Shown here: positions 58,782-64,000 of the stretch, in pieces | Numbering within the stretch: position 1 is the stretch's first letter | How the letters are laid out: each line of letters opens with the position of its first letter | Assembly: GCA_002914805.1 (NCBI GenBank) | Contig: JXTB01000108.1 | Span: 444,314 to 508,313, forward strand | Length of the DNA: 64,000 nt | Source: Parasponia andersonii | Lineage: Eukaryota > Streptophyta > Magnoliopsida > Rosales > Cannabaceae | Direction of reading: 5' to 3' | Position numbers and translations under genes: made by a program | The notes under the pieces: model-generated | The model's input: the letters and a program-made list of their open reading frames with translations, nothing else | What the model was told of the DNA's origin: nothing | Databases searched by the model: none

Positions 58782-60452
58782 TCAATCTGAGCGAATTCCA
58801 CCCATAAATGTCCTCGGATCAGGACAGTTCCCGGTGAACTGGGCTTGAGAGAAGTCAAAACCCGGGTTCTGCAGTTTGAAAACAGAATGTTAAGAAAACA
58901 GGTCTCAAGTTCAAGAGCATACCAAGTCAGTGTCAAGACTAACAAAAAGATTCCCACTGCCAGATCAGAGCCAACCAAGAGATACTATAGGCTGCAAAAC
59001 TAAAATCAAACTTCTAAGATCTTATGAAAACTGGTGAGTGCACCCAACTACAAGTTTTACAGTCTCCAAACAGAAAGGAATTTGTGTGTGGATAGTGTAA
59101 GCAAACACCAACTTCTCCACACAAGTAGCAACTTTGTTTGAGGTTGTCCTTTGGCCAATCACTCTGTCTACACCTACCTAAGAACTAAATATGAAATAGA
59201 CTCCCAATGAAATCCTATTAGATCAAACTCAAATGTAGTTTCTGACCCTAAAAACAACTTAACGTGAGTACGGAAGGGCAACAAATATATTGTGTCAGCA
59301 TAACTCTAATCACTAAACATCCCTCCCAAAATAATTCCATTTTCTAACATCATTTTCGGGGACGAATAATCTTAAAAATTGCACAGCTTGAGTGACAATT
59401 AAACCTGAAACAGAAAATCAATTATGACAAACTTCCGTGAAGGTCCGAACAGAGAAGAAAGATTAAAATCTGCCAACAAACGAAGTTTGCTAAAGTGGAG
59501 AAAAAATTCACATCACGTTACATTCATTTGACAAACAAACCATAGCAAAAAAAGCATAAGCACGGAAGAAATTTTTTACGAGCAATTTAAATCAAGACAC
59601 TAAATCTATGATCTGAAAGGCAAAATTAAGCATAATTCACCTCTTCTTGAAATCTCTGAAGCATGAGACGCTTCTGCTCGATATCAGTGGCATAAGGATC
59701 GAGCTGACCCTGACCCAAAATGGGAGAAGCCCATGTCTGGCCTTTGTCCCTCTTCTGCAGGGTTATATGCATTATGTCATCCTCTGCCAATTGGGAAAAT
59801 TGACAACTACAAATTAAAATCCATTGAGCTGTAGTTCTAGCCAAAAATTAAAAAATAAAAATAAAAATTACAGCATTTGGGACCTGATAGAACTAAAATC
59901 CCCAATCCAACCCTAAATTCACATTTTCACCCCCTTCTATTCCAAATTTCGTGACTCTAAAGGAAGCTTAATTCAACTAATGGGAACACCAAGAAATATA
60001 CCTAGGGTCCAAAAAGAATCATCCGTCTTGACCGGGCAAGTAAGGCCATGCTGCGATTGTAAGAAGAACCAAAACAAATCAAATAAAAAACAAATTCAAA
60101 GAAGGGCATGGATGAAGGTGAAGCTTAAGCTTTAAGCAAAATGAGTGACAGACGTTGAGGTAAGGAGGGTTGCCCTTGATTCCAACTTCGACGTGCTTTG
60201 ACTGAATCTTGCAGTAGAATTGCTTCGAATGAACATTTGGGGGAAGAGTTATGTACATGTTCACCTCTTCTAGGGTTTGGTCCCATTCGAAAACCTTCTG
60301 ACCTGCAAAAAAAAAAAAAAAGAGAGAAAAAATTTAAAAAAAAAAATCAAGAGTTCTGAGTGAGCAAAATCAAAACGAAACCCAATAGAGGAGAGAGACG
60401 AACCATTGTGAACGAAGCTGTGGCGCTTTCCTGGAGCCAATTTCTCCGCCAT
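58782..60452 (-). CDS. NudC-like CS-domain protein (BOBBER/NUDCD2-type small co-chaperone)
   Basis: Five exons, 60452-60404, 60302-60154, 60050-60002, 59783-59641 and 58868-58782, with consistent phases and GT-AG borders, give 158 aa, the length I recall for At5g58740. CS domains have the p23/alpha-crystallin fold and act with Hsp90/Hsp70 or as small heat-shock-like chaperones in the cytosol. The domain (about residues 18-108) shows VFEWDQTLEEVNMYITLP, SKHVEVGIKGNPPYLN and SFWTLEDDIMHITLQKRD, with the Trp-Thr-Leu-Glu motif typical of NudC. A C-terminal helix (IEQKRLMLQRFQEENPGFDF) and the tail MGGIRSD follow. The start ATG is the first in exon 1 (MAEKLAPGKRHSF). Confidence 0.95.
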
Positions 60453-60985
60453 GTTTAAGCTCAGAGCCTCCGCGTTTGTTGTCGTTTTATCGTCGATTAG
60501 CGTAGTTTACTACCCTCCCCGATTTTGTTACTCCACTTTTTGTTCTTGAAGCTTCTAAATGCAATTTCTGATTTTCATGAAAATTTGCGAAATGGCCCTA
60601 ATAATAAGATTCATTCTCTTCTTATTTTGGGGATTTTCTTTCTTTTTTTTTAGGGAGAGAAATATTCTTTTTCTGGCCATACTGTTTCCAACCAAATAAT
60701 ATTTTGAGAACACGAAAATAAAACAAGGGTTAATTGCCCAAAAAAAAAAAAACTAAAATGTAGCCTTTATCTTGAGATTATAACTCTGGGTTTAAACCCG
60801 TCAAAAAAAAAATGGAAAAAAAAAACTCTAGGTTTAAAATTTCTTCAAATATTTACCTTTTGGGTATGAATTAATAAAAAAAATTCCTACAAATACATCA
60901 TTTCTACGTTAAATAAGTAAAATTTGTTGACAATAAATAATGTCAAATCAAGATACACAAAATATAATATTTTAAAGAGACTTCA
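60453..60985. other. NudC promoter region and AT-rich spacer
   Basis: The first 100 bp is the probable 5' UTR and promoter of the NudC gene. The rest is A/T-rich with poly-A runs (60739-60752, 60807-60826). Nothing else is identified. Confidence 0.5.
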
Positions 60986-61685
60986 TGTTAGAAAATGGGC
61001 CATTTATTGGAAATGGTAATTTGGGCTTAAGTGGGTTTGAGAGCACATATGTGTAGTAAAGTCCAAAATTAAAATTGTAATCTCATTTTCATTAATTAAT
61101 TTGGAGCATGAATTAGAATAGGACCCACTTTGTGAAAATGCAAGGTCTTAGCATAATCTTATTCTACTCTATGAGTAGATTAAATTGATATATCATGTAT
61201 CTAAATTGGAGTTTGGGTGAATAAGAAATTAATGCTCAAAGTATGCTTGTTGGTATTGGAAAATAAAGGAAGAAAGATAGAAAAGCTTGTCCCACATTGG
61301 TTGGGAAGCTTTCAAACTTGTGCTTTATATAGACTTGCATTTTTCATGGGTGTAACTATGTGTGACCAAGATGCTCTCTCAGGCGCGCGCAGGGAGAGTG
61401 CAAATCTTCGGGCTTGGGATGGAATTTGCATGGGTTCGTGTGTGCCCATACCTACGGACACGAGTGTCGGCCCGAAATCTTGGACTCGTGTAAAGCCGCC
61501 AACCTTTTGCTCTAAAAGAACGTTTGAAACTGATGGCATTGAAAGACTTGGCTGTTAGCTCAAAAAACTGTCATTTTAATTGAATAGAATACGTTCAATT
61601 TCTAGCAGAGGATGGAAGAGTAACAGCTAAGTTATTGGCATTATGGAGCATTAGTGCTGGTTTTGTAACCTCTCTTTTTACCAGC

Positions 61686-61692
61686 TATATAA
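61686..61692 (+). promoter_or_regulatory. TATA box of the third copia element
   Basis: TATATAA lies about 30 bp before a CA/CT-rich start region (ttcaacacattcaaaagc). It is the likely promoter of the element. Confidence 0.5.
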
Positions 61693-62218
61693 GCAGACCT
61701 TTTCCACCTTTTTTCAACACATTCAAAAGCTTACAGCTTCGTTTTCCCTTCAATGTTCTCTCTACCAGCTTCCTTTCTTTTGTGTCTTAGCGTTTAGTTT
61801 CTAGTTCTGGTTAGTTTCTCTAATAATCTAGTTCTAGAAATCCTTGAGTAAGAAGAGATTACAAGTTAAGTTTCCAGTTCGTAAGAGTACAGTTGTTAGT
61901 GCTTCACCTGCTGCTTTTAGTCATTGTATCCTGAGAAACTGACGCTTGCTAAAGTCCTCAAGCATTCTGGTATAGGGAACGAATCAGTTTTAAGGACACT
62001 GTGACCTACACAGGCCTCGGCAGTAATTAGTGTTTCCGAAGTACTACTAAGATTTACTAAAAATTGGAGCAAACTTTTGGTAACTTTGTATATCTATCTT
62101 AAAGTTTATTATAAAGTTTGCTATATACGTTTGTAACCTTATAAATTACATGTTAATTATTTTCTACAATCTTAAAACTGAATCGTTGCTTTATATCAGG
62201 TTTTTATTAGGTTGCATA

Positions 62219-62290
62219 TTAGAATTTATTTTATTAAATTCTTTATGCTAGGTTGCATGTTAGAATTTATTTGTTAAATTCTTTATGCTC
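62219..62290. repeat. Tandem duplication of about 41 bp in the copia leader
   Basis: taggttgcat[a/g]ttagaattta ... ttaaattctttatgc occurs twice in a row, at about 62209-62250 and 62251-62290. Confidence 0.8.
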
Positions 62291-62582
62291 ATATTCGCAA
62301 TATATATAATTCTAGTTGTTTGAATATATATATTGTTCTCCTGCTTTGTTATTATTATCATTCTTGGTGTGGAATTCTTGTGGAGAAGAATTTGTGTTCT
62401 ATCTAAGGAGACCGGGTTTGAAGAGGAAGCATTTGTGACCCCTCCACGTCTTTCCTGGGAATTTCTTTGAAATTTTGTCTAGGAGGCGGGATTTTAAGTG
62501 GGACCTGTTTGTGAACCATCTGGCCTTTCCTGGGAACTAATTTGTATTGAAATTAATAATCTTTGATTGATTAATTTCAGAG

Positions 62583-63752
62583 ACGACTAACAACAATGCT
62601 GATGTTGTCAATGCCGAGAACATGATTAGTTCTCAACAGCCTGCTGTGGTATCTGCAATGCCAGTGTCTGTCCCTGCTGTGGCTTGAGTGCCAAATCCTA
62701 TTGTGACTCTAATGGTACCAGCAGCGCACCATGGAGAGAAGCCTGAGAAGTTCAATGGGTTGAACTTCAAAATGTGGTAGCAAAAAATGCTATTTTATCT
62801 GACCACATTGAATCTTGCGAGGTTCTTGACTGAAGAGGCTCCAAAAATCAGAGAAGATGAGCAAGATTTCCAAGTTCTTACTGCGGTGGATGCTTGGAAA
62901 CAATCTGACTATCTATGCTAAAACTATGTAATGAATGGTTTGACCGATTATAATGTATATCATAATAAGAAAATGGCAAAGGAACTGTGGGAGTCACTAG
63001 ACCATAAATATACAACTGAGGATGCTAGTTCCAAGAAATTTGTGGTGGGACGCTTCCTCGATTATAAAATGGTCGACTTAAAAACTGTAATCATTCAAGT
63101 TCAGGAGTTTCAGTTGATTCTCCATGAGATTCAAGCAGAAGGGATGACTCTTTGTGAACCATTCCAAGTAGCTACTATTATTGAGAAGCTACCCCCTTCA
63201 TGGAAGGATTTTTAGAGCTACCTGAAATACAAGCGAAAGGCCATGAGCCTTGAAGACCTTGTTATAAGGCTCTGCATTGAAGAAGACAATAGACGTGCTG
63301 AAAAGACAGGAGCCTCGACTAGTACATCTGGGGCAAAGGAAAATATTGTGGAGCATGATAAAAGCTCCAAGGCTAAGAAGAAGGAAGGATCCAAGCTAGG
63401 ACCTAAAGGTGGAGTGGGCAAGAAGCAAAAATTTCAAGAAAAATGCTTTAACTATAACAAAATGGGTCACAGAGCTTCAGATTGCCGACTTTCAAAAAAG
63501 AAGAAGAATGAAGTCAATGTGGTGGATGACATCACAAAAGATGTAGAAGACATAAGTCTGTCTGCAGTCATTTCTGAAGTCAACCTTGTTGGGTCCAATT
63601 CAAGGGAATGGTGGATTGACACTGGAGCTTCAAGACATGTTTGCTCTGACAATGGCCTGTTCACAACCTTTGAACCGGTAGGGAATGGGGAGAAGCTCTT
63701 CATGGGTAATTCAGCCACCTCTGAAGTACAAGGTCTGGGCAAAGTGTGCTAA
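62583..63752 (+). pseudogene. gag and protease of the third copia element
   Basis: The gag frame begins around 62581 but the expected ATG reads ACG, so the start is lost. Stops follow at about 62685 (TGA), 62778 (TAG), 62920 (TAA) and 63213 (TAG). Recognisable parts are [33 protein letters not shown] (62960-63015) and [13 protein letters not shown]. The zinc knuckle is CFNYNKMGHRASDC (63444-63485), with Tyr replacing the second Cys. The protease motif WWIDTGASRHVCSD (63610-63651) is intact with the catalytic Asp-Thr-Gly. Gag builds the particle and the protease cleaves the polyprotein. Confidence 0.88.
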
Positions 63753-63754
63753 AG

Positions 63755-64000
63755 ATGTCCTCTGGGAAGGAACTGACTCTAAATAACGTGATGTACGTAC
63801 TAGATATCCGTAAGAACCTTGTGTCTGGTTCACTTCTGAATAAGCACGGATTCCACATGGTGTATGAGTCAGATAAATTTGTATTGACCAAAAATGATCT
63901 TTTTATGGGAAAGGGATATGAATGTGGGGGTATGTTCAAACTAAATGTAATGACTGTAAAGCCCAATATCAATAAAGCTAGTTCTTCTGCTTATTTGATT
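63755..64000 (+). pseudogene. GAG-pre-integrase segment of the third copia element (continues past the window)
   Basis: After a frameshift near 63750 the reading stays open to the window end, with LTLNNVMYVLDIRKNLVSGS and GFHMVYESDKFVLTKND. This is the linker between protease and integrase in copia polyproteins. Confidence 0.8.

Larger units (their letters stand above)
60986..64000 (+). mobile_element. Ty1/copia retrotransposon, 5' part only (runs past the window end)
   Basis: A probable 5' LTR begins TGTTAGAAAATGGGCC at 60986, with a TATA box at 61686-61692 (tatataag). A long leader follows, then gag, zinc knuckle, protease and the GAG-pre-integrase start, which is copia order. I could not place the LTR end or primer site with confidence, and the 3' LTR is outside the window. 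Stops and frameshifts show decay. Confidence 0.8.

Overview
The window is nuclear DNA from a flowering plant, most likely a eudicot. Protein-coding genes have short GT-AG introns, intergenic DNA is very AT-rich, and about half of the sequence is LTR retrotransposons (Ty3/gypsy and Ty1/copia) and small inverted-repeat elements. N runs at 29597-29611 and single Ns at 31203 and 36428 show a draft assembly.

Five host genes can be assembled exon by exon. They are the 3' part of an ER-type cyclophilin (103-1341, +), an ELF4/ELF4-like clock gene (4302-4727, -), an 11-exon gene for a DUF1771 + SMR-domain protein (22773-35570, -), a pfkB sugar kinase of the myo-inositol kinase type (55011-56990, -), and a 5-exon NudC-like CS-domain co-chaperone (58782-60452, -). 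From memory, the order cyclophilin / SMR protein / pfkB kinase / NudC-like matches Arabidopsis At5g58710-At5g58740. Cyclophilin next to an ELF4-like gene matches At2g29960/At2g29950. This is therefore a conserved gene block stretched to more than 60 kb by transposon insertion. The five genes are neighbours by ancestry; nothing here suggests they share a pathway.

Layout: 1-1341 cyclophilin; 1342-4301 flank with an unidentified spliced-ORF candidate on the minus strand; 4302-5463 ELF4 and its promoter; 5469-17776 a 12.3-kb Tat-type Ty3/gypsy element with 946/949-bp LTRs, a GTTAG target duplication, dual RNase H and a spliced antisense gene; 17782-22772 AT-rich DNA with a 449-bp MITE and a 2.8-kb PIF/Harbinger-like element; 22773-35570 the SMR gene, whose introns hold a 4.7-kb copia element (23126-27858), a MITE and a truncated NF-YC gene; 36304-43999 a decayed copia element; 44141-52935 a decayed Ty3/gypsy element on the minus strand, itself split by a 3.4-kb insertion (48690-52074) that looks like a solo LTR; 52936-60985 the pfkB and NudC genes with their flanks; 60986-64000 the 5' part of another copia element that runs off the window.

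All the retroelements carry stops and frameshifts. Many of these, and several lost key residues, are transitions of the kind produced by decay of methylated cytosine. No CRISPR array, operon, tRNA or rRNA gene was seen. The most unusual features are the intron-containing antisense gene inside the gypsy element, the NF-YC fragment trapped in an SMR intron, the nested solo-LTR candidate, and the phase-consistent unidentified exon chain downstream of ELF4.
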